Shown in pieces: positions 31,627 to 43,958 of a DNA stretch of 64,000 bases. The stretch is from Glebionis coronaria. Lineage: Eukaryota > Streptophyta > Magnoliopsida > Asterales > Asteraceae. The translations under genes were made by a program, and so were the position numbers. The DNA lies in assembly GCA_025667525.1 (NCBI GenBank), contig CM046878.1, positions 82,852,196-82,916,195 of the forward strand, given 5' to 3'. Under the pieces are notes generated by a model. That model had not been told where the DNA came from, did no database searches, and saw only the letters and a list, made by a program, of their open reading frames with translations. The stretch's first letter is position 1; every line of letters starts with the position of its first letter.

Positions 31627-34600
31627 TCAAAGTTTTATCGGGACAACAAGGAGTGGCACATTTCTTGGACATGTAAGTCCAAACTTCTCGTCCATACCCA
31701 TATCTTCTACTCGCATATTTCCTTGGAGCTTCCAATCAAACTTGTGAATCACAGAACTCAGTATCATGTGTAACATTCTATGAGCCATATTAATTCCTGG
31801 ACATATTCTCCTTCCAGAACCAAATGGAATGAGCTCAAAATATTGGCCTCTATAGTCAATATCGACTCCCATAAACCTCTCTGGCATGAATTTTTCAGGG
31901 TCAGACCAAATGTTTGAGTCTCGTCCAATCGCCCATACATTACAAAGGATTTGGGCATCTTTAGGCACGAGGAAGCCTCGGACTTCTACGTCGTGTATGG
32001 CTTGGTGAGGGATAAGAAAAGGAGCAGGAGGATGTAATCGAAGTGTTTCTTTTATAATAGCTTGTAGGTAAGGGAGTTGAGGGATATCATTCTCATCTAT
32101 TAGATTTTTCTTGTTTTGCATTAGTCGTAGAATCTCCAGGCGAGCCATTTTCATCTTCTCGGGGTTACGTATAAGCTCTACCAGCGCCCATTCCAACGTG
32201 GTAGATGTCGTATCAGTTCCAGCAACAAACAGATCCTACAAACATTAAAAATAATAATTCTTAGGACTGTACTGTTTGATCTACAGTTATTGAGTGTAAA
32301 ATCTCTATTATATTATATTATAACTATAATAATAGATCGGAATTTTTGTAATTAAAAAAAAAAAAAAAAAAAAACTCCCCTCACATAGCCTTTTTACGGT
32401 TATATCTCAGATCTCTCTCTTTTTCTATCGATTTTTCCCAGACCTACATCTCCATTCCTAATCTCCCATATCCCCCAATTCATTATCAGATGTATGTGGT
32501 TTTTATTAAACCAACGTCAAAAAACAAATAGATTGTTCGTCAAAAAAACAAATAAATTGTTCGGTGGAAGAAACCAGATCCCTCATTCTCACAGTGTTTG
32601 TCTCTCTCAAAATACTCATAATTTTTTATCTCTATCTAAATATACGGTGTTGGGGACTCAAAATACTCATAATTTTTTTATCTCTATCTAAATATACGGT
32701 GTTGGCGACTAACGAACATAAGGAAAAGGTAAATTTAGAAGATTGTATATCAATTTGTTAACTTTAAGTTTTTTCAATATGTTTTAAATAAGAATATTAG
32801 ATAGCTACAGAATTAAACCTTAAGGAAAAAACTCAAAATTATGTGATCTGGGATTTTTTTAACGCCGATCGTAGCCTCCAGACTTTGATGAGTTGGCGAC
32901 GATCAGCCTATGGCTAAGGATTGTTGCCCATTGGTCTTTGATGGGTTGGCTACGGTCACGATGGTTTCTTTTTATTTGGAGCGTTTTCCCCAATAGTATG
33001 GTTAAGGATTGTTGCCCTCTGGTCCTTGATAGGTTGGCTACGGTAATGATGCTTTTTTATGGCCGTTTTTGGGCTTACGAACCTTTTAATTGAATGAAGT
33101 AACATTTACAATAGTTCGTTTATAAAAATTAGTTTAGACGTGTGGACTTGCTGTTGGTTATTATGCTTATGACTTTTGTGTCCTTGCCACCAATGGCCCC
33201 ACTCTTTGATGGGCCGACTAGCTTTCATTTGACCGTTGCCCCGGTCTCTGACGGGTTAGTTACGGTCGAGTGAATGAAAACTGTTATCGGATTTGGTTTC
33301 TATGTGATGCAGCTTTTTAAATGTGGCTTATATTTCGAGATAGACATATAAGTGAAATTGGAATTTTAGTTAACTGTTGGTTTAGGAAACTTTTTTTTTG
33401 TCCATGGTTGGTTTTGTAACTGTGTTGCTTTGATCATTGCCCCCGGTTTTCGATGCGTTGGTGACGGCTGGGTAAGCGCTTATACACTATGGCAGTAGCG
33501 TGTTTGACTGTTTACTGTAAACAGATAGTGGTTATAGCAGCTTCCTCTCGACTATGATGGTTGCAACGGAAACTGTGGTTGTAACAAGTTTCTTTTGACC
33601 ATGATTGTTGCCCCGGTTCTGATGGGTTGGCGCAGAAGTCAATGGAAACTATGGGTGGATTTGATATATGTGTGATGCAGCCTTATTATAGTTTATCATT
33701 TACACACTCTGTGTGTTATGGACAGTAACAAATTTTTTAATTGAATTCCAAAAAAAATAATTACTAAATGTCTCACCTGTCCTGCTTGACCCATACGTAT
33801 TTGATAGACACATGTTCTATTCGTGTCTCTCTCGCAATCTTATTCATCTCTTGGTGAATGTCGGGTAAACGGACACTGAGGATAGACGTGGTTTATACAT
33901 TGTTTTGACCAGGATTGTTGCCCCCAAATATTTAGCGGGTAGGTGACGGTCGGACTACTATCTGTCTACCTATGAACAGTAACGTGCTCCACTACTATTT
34001 GTGCATTTTTTTGCACACAGAAAGATATTTGTTGGCCGTTATGATCAATAATGGACACGGATAAAGTTAAGATCGCCCTCGTCTTGGCAGGGCAACCTGT
34101 TATGGTTGCAGCCATGGCGGGCGTATCCGCTTTTTCCTTGAATGTGCCTTATCTGAGCCTACCTTTTTACAAGCATTGTCGTTGCCATGGCGGGTCTATC
34201 CAATTTTTTCTCGACTGTGCCTTATTTGAATCTACCCTTTTAAGAGGTTCAAAGGTAGAGTATAAAATGGTATCATTACTTCAGAATATAAAGGCTGTGA
34301 TGATGTTGAACGTACCCGATTAGAGCTGAGCCTGCCCGCATCTTTGTTCTTCTCTGGATGCGTGACGTGACAAAATCAGTGTGCTTTCAATGCTATTGAA
34401 CGTGTGACACTTCATCTTTTATAAATTGTATATATTGCTTATACATCTTTATCATTCAAAATACTTTACGGCTCATAATATCGCTGAATGGAAATAAGCA
34501 ATACTAGAAGGCATGTGGAGTTATATCTAACTTCTGCAGTACCGGGCCAACTAATTGATTTCGGAAGGTGCATGTATTGATGATGCTGATGGAGCATTCC

Positions 34601-37600
34601 AAACGCCTACTATGAATGCTACGACAAAAGGTAATCACGCTACTTATTTAGTTTATTGCACTTATATTCAAACGTAAAACTACTGAGATCGTGCCTTTTG
34701 TTTGTTGATTGATAGGTTTAAGCAAGAAGCATTTAAGATCCAAGCGTGGGAGAGTCATGAAAAGAGAAAAGCCACGGTGGAAATAAAAATAAAGGAGGTG
34801 ACGGTTCGTGTTTTCATTTTAGCGGGCGACTTTTGGTAGAAAAAATAATTTATAGGGTGTTTGGGGTTTTCACTTATTTTGAAGTGCATAGCAATGCAAC
34901 GTGATTGCATTTTAGCGGGCGACTTTTGGAAGAAAAAATAGTTTATAGGGTGTTTGTGGTTTTCACTTATTTTGAAGTGCATAGCAATGCAACGTGATTG
35001 CGGTATATTTTGTTTAAGCACTTTCACTTGACCTGCTCCTAAAACAATAGAGTTGAACATAGTAGATTATAGGATTACGTAGGTTTTTTGTGTGTCATTG
35101 ATTACTTTATATAAATGCCAAACTTCATATCAAAAGGAAATCCATATTGCATATATTACTAAGCAAAAGGCCAATTGAACGTTGAGTTGTAGTCTATTGT
35201 GTTTGTATTACAGAAATATGATGTTGTGAATCAGCCGTTAAGTATCACAGATTCGCAGTCCCTGGAAACAAAATGGCAAGTTGGTTCAGCTACCATTGGT
35301 TAGGTAACAAGACTGTAGTGAAAGTGGGTCAAGCTACCGTATGTAGATGTCATATCTTTAGTTTCACTTAGGTTCAGTGATCATCTGTAACAGATTGAAT
35401 CTATGGGATTACATTTTTAATTTCTTTTTCTTTTTTTTGGATCGTTTTTGGGATTAATGGTTCTATGCCATTTGGTAGTTGGCCATAGCTACGATTAGTA
35501 AGCCTAACTCCCCAATGTTTAGCCGTTACATTACTGACTAACAATCGTTTAACACAAACACATTCGACAAAAATGCTAAAAAACTACAACGACCCCTCGC
35601 AGGCGGGTCTTTACTTCGTGTTGTAAAAATCTATCGGTTTATCTCATAACTACGCTTCTCACAACCAACGTCCACAGAAAACCCGCGGCAAAGCGCGGGC
35701 ATCTACCCTAGTTTTCTTAATTAACAAGTAACAGGTTAAACTTACCAACAACAAATGTCTTATGTCGTTGCGATTAAATTCAGATTCATCTTTAAATTGT
35801 AGATTGATTATCAAGTCCAATGCATCGTTTACAGGTAAAGTCGATGAACTCTTTATCCTTTGAAAGCGTTGATCGATAATCTCATCAAATATAGCAAAAA
35901 TCTTCTTCCCATAAACGTCTCCTTGTCGTTCTAAACCCTGTGGATCCAGGAATTTTAGTATCGGAAAGAAGTCTACAAGATTTGGTTTACCGCCAATTTC
36001 CATAACTCCCCACATTGCATCCTTTAATTCTTCTGATGTCATCGAAAAGCTTTGAGAGAAATCCTTAGAGAACATTATGTTAGATAAAATGTTAAGACTT
36101 GTCGTAAACATTGCTGCACCTATGTTCACAGCCTTTTCACTTGCACAACATTGACTAATATGCTCAACAAGCTCTTGTACCTGCAAGTATAATGACACAT
36201 CAAATGGTATATACAGCTTAGGGCTGTCTCTAAATTTGAGAAATTTATGGGGCCTTGAGTGAAATTACATATTGAATCTTTCGAAGAAAAAAAATCATGA
36301 AAAATATGTGTATATATATGCCAAAAATTATTAATGGGGCAAATTTCGGAGCCTTTATATATTTATGACGCTGTGTGGTCGCTCACCTTGCACACCCTCA
36401 AAGACGGCCACAACTTCATTTTCAGAACATTTACGTCAGATATCCAACTAGTAAGTATGGTTCACATTGAATCAAAATAAAAATGTTCAAAGACATAAAT
36501 TCACACAGATAAAATAGACAGTAAATGAGGCTAAAAGCAAGGGAGAATTCTCGAAATACCCTTTTCGTGAAAGTCTTTGTGATAAATACCTCAAAATTTC
36601 ATATTTTTCAAAAATATCTCGAGGCGACTGAGGAAACCGAGGCAACTTAGCATTATATGTTGACATGTGTTCCGAGGCGACCAAAGCAACCTGAAGCAAC
36701 CCGCGGCAACGTGTACTTGTGTCGAACACGTATCAACATATGGTGCAAGGTTGTCTCGGTTGACTCGAGCTATTTTTGGAAAATGTAAAATTAGAGGGTG
36801 TTTAACACAACACCTTTTGGCAAAAGGGTTTTGAGAAATTTCGCTAAAAGCAATGTACCATCACATAGTCACATGTATCCACCAATGTAACCAAACTTTT
36901 TATACGGAGTTTCTGTGTACGTAGTTTTTCGGTAAGATCTAGAGATTGCCCCGAAAATATGTATTCTTTAGTTATTCTTAGCGCAGTTTATTTTATGTGA
37001 GGCTTGACCATGCTTACCACGTATTACGTTATCTAGAACCTTAAGGACTTAAGAATGTAGATTAGGATAAAAACATCCACTTAAAAATCAGAAACTTGAA
37101 TATGTAGTTCTATAGTACTGGAGCTATGACCATTTCTCCATTTCAAATTATATTCATCATGTATAAATTTTTCAAAACATATAGATGAAACTGATACTAA
37201 ACTTAATAAAAAAAATTAAAAAAAAATAGTGAATTCCAAATTTTATGGATGTGGTTTGGTCGAATTGCAGGTTTTGTCTCTTATGTTTCGTAAGTGCACT
37301 CATTGTTCTTATGAAAAACTTATTACAAGTGCAAATTTGTTCTTGACCGAAGTTAAATTACTAGATTTAGTATCAGTTTGTAAGTACACGGGAATGACGA
37401 GTTCAAGTTCAAAAAGATAAGGAATGAGCTTACAACTTGACCAAACGACATGGACAGTTATTGCTAGTAGTATTTACTCAAATAAAAATGTTCATAGACG
37501 GATAACATACTAGTAGATGAGGAAATAATACACCACCTCACATTTGTCCACCAATATATCCAAGCATTTAAAGCATGTTAACAAATTTAGTATCTAGCCG

Positions 37601-38050
37601 TACCTTTTGTGTGCGTAGTTGCTCGTTACGATCTAAACATTGCCCAGAAAATATATATTCTCTAGTAATTCTTCGTAGTTTTCGCCACTGGTCATTAGCA
37701 GGCAGCCATGCAATAGAGTACTTATGGTGATCCATCGTTCGTGCAGTGTGTGGAACGCTGCGGCTAGAAAAGGCTTGATCATGTGTATGTAAGAATTCTT
37801 TGGCCATATCGGGTGATGAAACCACTATAGTAGTTCTACTTCCTAGCTTAAGTGACATTATAGGGCCATAGTGTTTGGATAGTGTCGCGAGTGAGCGGTG
37901 TGGTTTGTTGCTTAGTTTTAAGAGGTTTCCAATGATTGGCAACGGGTAAGGTCCGGGCGGAAGCCGCGAATTGCGGCTTCGCGATTTGATGAAAGCATAG
38001 ATGAAAGTTAAAATGAAAGATACCACGAGGACAAAAGATGGATACTCCAT
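31627..38050 (-). CDS. Cytochrome P450, CYP76-like monooxygenase, three exons
   Basis: Exons (minus): 38050-37604 (149 codons), 36180-35746 (145) and 32235-31627 (202 plus TGA), giving a 496-residue protein with phase-0 GT-AG junctions (donors GTACGG and GTAAGT; acceptors TTGCAG and TTGTAG). An N-terminal membrane anchor (SFVLVVSFILTFIYAFI) is followed by the hinge RLPPGPYPLPIIGNL. The I-helix oxygen motif is AGTDTTS, the K-helix ExxR is KETLRLHPP, then PERF and the heme loop FGSGRRICPG with its Cys ligand. All are intact, so the enzyme should be active: an endoplasmic-reticulum, NADPH-P450-reductase-dependent hydroxylase. VQELVEHISQCC and the I-helix context resemble CYP76 (geraniol/terpenoid and phenolic hydroxylases), but the substrate cannot be assigned. 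Intron 2 is swollen by a Helitron; intron 1 holds a partial exon copy. Confidence 0.9.
34085..34125 (-). repeat. Helitron copy of the ATGGCTGCAACC repeat motif
   Basis: On the minus strand this reads CCATGGCTGCAACC, then GGTTGCCCTGCCAAGA. It is related to the dispersed motif found several times at 55.7-57.5 kb and at about 42974-43015. Confidence 0.6.
34815..35000 (+). repeat. 93-bp tandem duplication in the Helitron
   Basis: Two adjacent copies (34815-34907 and 34908-35000) start CATTTTAGCGGGCGAC and end GCAACGTGATTGC. They differ at only a few bases. Confidence 0.88.
36880..37050 (-). pseudogene. Degenerate partial copy of P450 exon 1 in intron 1
   Basis: The minus strand reads LRITKEYIFSGQSLDL-TEKLRTQK, matching the real exon-1 end (LRRITREYIFSGQCLDRNEQLRTQK). 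Next to it is a decayed stretch resembling EFLHTHDQAF. The neighbouring intron sequence is also duplicated: AATAAAAATGTTCAAAGACA near 36478 corresponds to AATAAAAATGTTCATAGACG near 37481. This is a remnant of a local tandem duplication of about 1 kb. Confidence 0.7.
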
Positions 38051-38570
38051 GGTATTGTGTGTGTGGTTGTGACTTGTGACACAATCAAGTTTCAAAACAC
38101 ATGCATATTTTATCTATTAGTGCATCCGCCTCAAATTCGTTATCCTTCTTTTCATTTTAGCTATTATAAAATTATTATTAAATAAATAAACTTGATCAAG
38201 TTTATTGTATCATTTTATTTAAAATTATTGCTAATACAAACTTTAAATAAGAGTTTAGTAAAACTATTATTTTATTAAAAAATAAAAAAAACTGTAATAA
38301 AAATTATTTTTTTTGTATTTTTCGTTGATGACATTAACTTTGAGACTGAGGAAGTTTATAATACCCGTGGATATAATAAAAACATTTGACACAACACAAC
38401 TCACTAAGGTAAATACCATTATATCATTCATCATACATGGTTTTTTCCATAAAGTTCACGTACACAGTTCATCTTCTTCCCGTTCCTCTCTTTCCCTGCC
38501 TTACTCGCTCTCTTCTTCCCGTTCCTCTCTTTCCCTGCCTTACTCGCTCTCTTTCTATGCCATGTGTGTT
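38051..38570 (-). promoter_or_regulatory. P450 upstream region
   Basis: The sequence directly upstream of the P450 start is AT-rich. A weak TATA-like ATAAAATATG lies about 50-60 bp before the ATG on the minus strand. At 38470-38555 is a perfect or near-perfect duplication of a 40-bp unit (TCTTCCCGTTCCTCTCTTTC, then CCTGCCTTACTCGC). Confidence 0.4.
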
Positions 38571-38583
38571 CCATTATAATCTT

Positions 38584-38868
38584 TTTTTTAACGGCAGTTT
38601 GGTGCAGTGAAGTATCTTGCGTGCCACCAAGGCACTAAGTCTCTCAATCCGAGTTCGAGTCATATCACGAAGAGAATATATATCAACCCCCATGTTAGCC
38701 ATCCAGTTCCCCTTAAGGGGCTTCAAGGCATTGCGATAAGATTCAAACCCGGCTGCTAATTCTGGAAAAATCCCCCACATGGAGAATGACAGGAGTCGAA
38801 CCCCTGACCTCCCCCACATGAAGACTATAACCAAATGCATCCATCCAATTGAGCTATACTTCATTTGC
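38584..38868 (-). mobile_element. tRNA-derived SINE
   Basis: Minus orientation: a tRNA-like head with A box TAGCTCAATTGG (plus 38845-38856) and B box GGTTCGACTCC (plus 38792-38802), an unrelated body, and an oligo-A tail. It is flanked by a 13-bp duplication CCATTATAATCTT (38571-38583 and 38869-38881), as made by LINE machinery. The body has a second B-box-like GAACTCGGATTG segment. Confidence 0.88.
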
Positions 38869-38881
38869 CCATTATAATCTT

Positions 38882-40274
38882 CTACATAAAATCATACCAA
38901 AAAACAAAAAAAAAAACACACCAACGGCTCATAAAGCCATTCAATCAATTTGAAGGTGTAAATCTTATATTCTAAAACCAGTTAGAGAAATTATTTACTA
39001 TATTGAAGATTCAAAATCTCAATTTATAAGGTTTTGAGGCTAATTTTGATTATGTGTGATTGTACTTGTCAGGAGAACAAGTTTCTTTTTATAAGAATAT
39101 TCATTGTTGTACATTAAAAATAGGTATGTTTTTACTTAATTCATAGGTACTAATTAATTGAAATTTTATTAACCAAATTAAATTTGATAATTAAGGTTTA
39201 GGGATTTGATGAACTTTCTTTATATTAGGGTTTTTGTGTTTGAGGTTTTGAGGTGGTTTATGTGTTTGCTGGTACGTTTGGAGGAAAAGCCTTAAGTTGA
39301 TTCTTACTTGATTGATCAATTAGAACTAAGCTTATATCTTATAAGCTGAAGTAGATGTGTATACTTAAAATACAAAGTCAAAAATTTAACACTAGGGGGA
39401 TAAACTCTTGGTGTGGTCGTGTATATGGATAAACACAAGGAGGAGACAAAGTTAAACATTGAAAAGTTTTTCTTGTAATAAATCTTTCTTATGTTTAGTC
39501 TTATCTCTAAGCAGTATAATTACAAGAGGTTTTTCTTCATTTCTCTTGTACTTGAAAAATTACTCTCTCCCTTTTGGTTTCTCATTTGGTTGTCCATTAT
39601 AGCAAGACATGAGGAGGATTTTTTTCCTCTTTGTTGTTCGAGTATTTTGGTAACGAGACCTAGCAATCAAAGACGCTTGATTGAGGTTTTTGTGGATACC
39701 ATTAAAGAAGATCATAGCTTTGATCTTGGGGTTTTTGTGGTGATTCGTGTACTACAAGAAGGGGGTAATCTTGATTTGGTGTTTTTGTGTTTCCCACCAT
39801 TATTGTCAAGAAAATGTATGCTTTCTAGATTTTTATGTCCTTTAGAATATGCGTATGTGATCCTTCTATTTTCGTTGATCTTACTCTTGATGCATGACAT
39901 ATATGATATATTAGTTGTTTAAATCTAATATTTTATTAATGTGGTGTTATTCGTGAGTCAATTATATGTTAACCCTCTTCTATTTTGCTTAGTTTTATGG
40001 GTTTTACACTTTTAATGCACGGGGCATGGTAAGCCTGCAGGTTGAGCAATGGTGAACATGTTGAGGAGATCTCAGAAGCAATGGACGTGGTTTATGGATG
40101 TCCGTGAAGCCAGGTGATGATGGCTTACGTCTATCATTAAAGACAACCCGTCCTATCCATTTAGTTAGTTTTGTTTCTTTTCTGTATTCTTAGGCTGGTT
40201 TTGTGTATATCTGTAGGTCCACCAACGAGGTGAAGGAGTCAAGATTTACCTTGGCTCATAATTGAATAATACTG
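38882..40274. other. Intergenic AT-rich region
   Basis: No gene that I can support. A 143-codon frame at 39491-39922 is hydrophobic and without homology or promoter cues. Confidence 0.5.
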
Positions 40275-40440
40275 AAATGACACTACGGCGTAGCTATTTG
40301 CCACCACCTACGTCATAGTTCCTTTTCAAATTTTCGAATTTTATTTAGTCCGATTTGCTTACGTCGTAGATGATGCTACCATCTATGTCGTAAACGACTT
40401 GCCTACGCCACACAAACACTAGCTATCTACGTCATAGGTC
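40275..40440 (+). repeat. CTACGTCGTAG-type subterminal repeats, possible CACTA end
   Basis: Starting from CACTACGGCGTAG (40279), variants of CTACGTCGTAG, CTACGTCATAG and TACGTCGTA recur about six times within 165 bp in both orientations. A CACTA start followed by short subterminal repeats is typical of CACTA (En/Spm) transposons. I could not find a matching opposite end, so this may be a fragment. Confidence 0.35.
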
Positions 40441-40850
40441 TTACCTACAAAATAATTTTTTCTTAAAATTTCGTTTATATTACACAAAATCTTGTATATT
40501 TTAATTGAACTTTGTGGGTGTGGTCTTGGGAAGCCCTCACGAGACTTCATTAGTCCACATTGGCCACCAAGTGGTTAAAAAGGTTGTTGCATACGCTAAA
40601 TGCAACCGTGATTTCTACGAAAATGAGTTAGGTTTTATTTGATTTTTATAACTTGTGTTATGATTCTTTTATCCGATTTATTTTGGTATGAGTTTTCTTG
40701 CAACTATACAGGTTAATGTACATGGAGTGGTGCAAGGATTTCAATCAAGTTTCAAGAAAGCATTACAATCCGGACTAGTCGGATGTCGCTCATTGAGTAT
40801 GATGAATTGTTAGTAGGTAATGGATGTTACTCGAGGAAGCATATTTGGAG

Positions 40851-41399
40851 TAGGGGTGGCAATTTCTAACCCGACACGAAACCCGACCTGAAACCGACAC
40901 GAAATTTAACAGGTTTGGGTTGAGCAAATTTAGATTAGGGTCAGGTTTGGGTCAACATATCTGACCCGTTTATTAAACAGGTTAGGTTTGGGTTGAGAAT
41001 AAATTAAATGGGTCGACCCGCCAACCCGTTTAATTTATTTTCTTGTATTTTAAAATATTTATATTATATTATACGGGTTAAATGAGTTAAATGGCTAGGC
41101 CTACAAATCTGTTTTAACTTGTTTAACCGATGTAATGTGTCAACTTCTATATATAAAACGAGTTAACTAGGTCAACCGAAACCCATTTTACCTATTCAAC
41201 CTATTTAACCCGCCAACCCAAGTATATATACGGGTCAAATGGTTAGGTTTGGGTTATGTGTAAACAGTTTATGTTTGATAAAGCTGACCCGATTATTTAA
41301 ATGGGTCGGGTTCGGGTTGAAATTTTTTGACCCGCCAACCTGTTAACCCGAACACGCTAACCCGAACCTGACACGAATTGCCACCCCTAATTTGGAGCA
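40851..41399. mobile_element. Non-autonomous hAT-type element
   Basis: Inverted termini TAGGGGTGGCAATT / AATTGCCACCCCTA with the 8-bp duplication ATTTGGAG at 40843-40850 and 41400-41407. The 549-bp body is built of AACCCG/CGGGTT words near both ends and has no transposase. This end sequence is typical of Ac-like hAT MITEs. Confidence 0.92.
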
Positions 41400-41407
41400 T
41401 GGCTTAA

Positions 41408-43884
41408 AGCATGCTATACCTTCGCACCAAGAAAATATAGGGGAGTATTCTATTTCTATTCTAGTCCTTTCCACGTTTACTCAAGTAGGCGAAGAGATTA
41501 GAAATTAACAACCACTGTATTATGCTTGCCTTTACTTTTTTAGTTTTTTTGAAAAAATTTATTGCTTAAAATTTGACATGTTTTCATTATTTAACTAGTA
41601 AATACTTTACTAAGCGCACCCAGCTATAATTACATGTGTGAAGATAAGCTTTTCCCGTTTTCCCCATATACATAAATTCCATAAAAGTGTTGGTTGTAGT
41701 AGACCTTATGACTTAGCTTGATATATCTTTTCGAGACCTTAATAATGAGCATTACATTCGTGTAATCGTTGTAGCTAAGTAGTTCGTCTTGAATGTACAT
41801 ATATACGTTATAGGTGAATTCAATATGTATTTCTTTATAAAAAAGAATTACAATGCAAAAACTCAGAAATACGATATTTACGAAAAATGATGCCCGGGAC
41901 GTTTATCCTCGAAGAAATCAAAATTGAAACTCTTGTTTTAGTTTGGATTCAATGATTGAATTTTCAAATATTTTGATTTCTTTTTCTAAATCCTATTAGT
42001 GAGCAAATAAAGGCACATTAAATCTCTAATAAGAGAAAAACAGTAACTACGAGTATCAAACGGAAAACCAAATAAAGCCAAATATAAACCTATATTTTTT
42101 TTATCAACTAACTTCCTAAAAATACTTTTAAAATTGAAATGAAAACTACTTTTCTATATTAATATTTTTTTATTTAATTTCTAAAACTAATAGACTAAAA
42201 TGCCTAATTAAAAATCTAAAAGGGTAAGATTGATTTTTTCTTTTCTATAAGTCTAAAACAATATTTAAAAGCATAAAAATATTTTTTTAAGTATTTTTGT
42301 TAATTTTAAAATCAACTTCGAATTAAAATCCTAATTAAAAATAGCAAACAATTTATCAAAAATCTATAAAAAAATTGTGAAAAATACTGTAAAGTAGCAA
42401 AAACCTATTAGACCAAAATGCCCCAAAAGTTAATAAGCAATTGAGCTCCTATTAAGCTCTAATAAGCTGGAAACGCTTAGCTGAAAATATTATAATAAAA
42501 AGTAAAAGGGAGTATAACACAATAGTCCCTCTGAGGCAATTGGTAACACACTCACCCTATAACCAACACTTGGACTTAGAGCCTGCGCTTCGTTGCGGCG
42601 AAAGCGGGCGTTTTTGGTAATATTTTTAGTGGTCGCTGAGTTATGACATAAACGTCTAAAAGTAGGATGTTTTAACTCAAAACGCACAGCCGACTTTATT
42701 ACACTATGCTACACGAAGTGTATATGTTTGATTACGAAAGAAATACATTATACCAACTAAGCAGACGACTGACAGTACATTTTGCGGACAAATGTATACA
42801 AAGAAGTATTCACATTATAAAGCTAAACACAACATCTAAAAAAATATAGAGAATCATTCGCAGGTTTTTGTTAGAGAGACGGATACATATTTATTTGCTT
42901 GAATCCGGACGTGAAGTTCTTCAATTGCTGATCAAGTTAGGCTCAGATATGGAGGTATAGAAACGGCACCCAGAAAACCGCCATGGCTGCGACTAAACGG
43001 TCGCCCCGCCAAGATACGGACCTTGGGAAACCACGCTTTCCAAAACATCCACGTATATAGATTTCATCATTGCCAATATCGTCACTCATTCTAACAATGG
43101 TTGTTATTTTCAATTTGTATGCCATCAGAACTCGAAAAATCCAAAGGCAACGGGTATGACAACAAATAGATCATGGCTGCACCCTCGAGAGGTTTCCCCT
43201 GTATCTGGTCGAACAACCGATCTGCCATCGCTTCAAGCTGCAGTCAAGAACCACTGTTCAAATATTTTAAGCAACGCACAATATTATATAAAAGCCTAAT
43301 TGAATAAGGTTCAAGCATCACTTGAAGGTTTGATATTAACATCATGGGTTATTGAGTCTACTATACCTATCAAGTCATCGTCTAAAAAAACGTGTAGCCA
43401 AAGCTGAAGTTGCTTGTATGAATCTAATGAATCCTATGCTTCCCACTTGCAAAACGGACGCCTGCATCACATAGATAAAAAAACCTTAGTGATCGTTAAC
43501 ATTCTTACCATCACCGAATCTACAAAACCTTATTGTTCGAGCAAGCTCATTCACATATATCTACAACAATTTAACTGTTTGTATCTAGTTAATTGAAATC
43601 AAAAGGCATATGTGTATTGGCATATATGTAATAGTTACTTTGAAGACCTATGTTGGTGGCAGACTTCATTTGTGGTTAGGATCTAGTCAAAGGACTATTA
43701 GTTTGTATTCTTGTAACTGCGCATGCACATGGAATTGTGTTGGAGGCTGTGTTACTGGTTTGACACAATGCTGAATCATGAGGGTCAACCTGCTCATGAA
43801 AGGGCTGCAGGTTTTGGTTGGGTGTATATTTTAAAGTAATATAAACTCCCAATGGTATGTTGCAACAATGGGTTGTGGTAGTTG
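41408..43884. other. Intergenic region before the small-gene array
   Basis: AT-rich, no supported gene. At 42974-43015 one copy of the dispersed motif CCATGGCTGCGACTAAACGG / CGCCCCGCCAAGA occurs. At 42590-42618 is an imperfect GC-rich hairpin (GCGCTTCG / CGAAAGC). Confidence 0.5.
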
Positions 43885-43892
43885 TATATAAG
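43885..43892 (+). promoter_or_regulatory. TATA box of small gene 1
   Basis: TATATAAG lies 74 bp before the ATG at 43959. The sister genes have TATA boxes 75 and 79 bp before theirs. Confidence 0.6.
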
Positions 43893-43958
43893 GATGTCAT
43901 GGCATGTATTTGCATTACATCACCGCGCACAGAGTAACCGCTAATCAGTGACGAAAGA

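Larger units (their letters stand above)
32302..35711 (+). mobile_element. Non-autonomous Helitron in P450 intron 2
   Basis: Starts TCTCTATTATATTATA and ends CTAG, inserted between A (32301) and T (35712). Twelve bases before the end is a perfect hairpin, CCCGCG (35682-35687) and CGCGGG (35694-35699). These are the three diagnostic features of Helitrons; no target duplication is expected. No Rep/helicase frame is visible, so it is non-autonomous. The interior has about six diverged modules containing ATTGTTGCCC and GGGTTGGC (near 32925, 33007, 33230, 33430, 33603, 33912) and a 93-bp tandem duplication. Confidence 0.88.

Noticed and set aside
38584..38868. tRNA gene
   Set aside because: The A and B boxes fit, but no complete cloverleaf or anticodon arm. 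The 13-bp duplication and A-tail show a SINE.
39491..39922. 143-residue hydrophobic plus-strand ORF
   Set aside because: No recognisable family, no promoter cue, composition typical of AT-rich non-coding DNA.
42590..42618. GC-rich hairpin GCGCTTCG/CGAAAGC as a possible Helitron 3' end
   Set aside because: The stem is imperfect and no CTRR-T terminus lies at the right distance on either strand.
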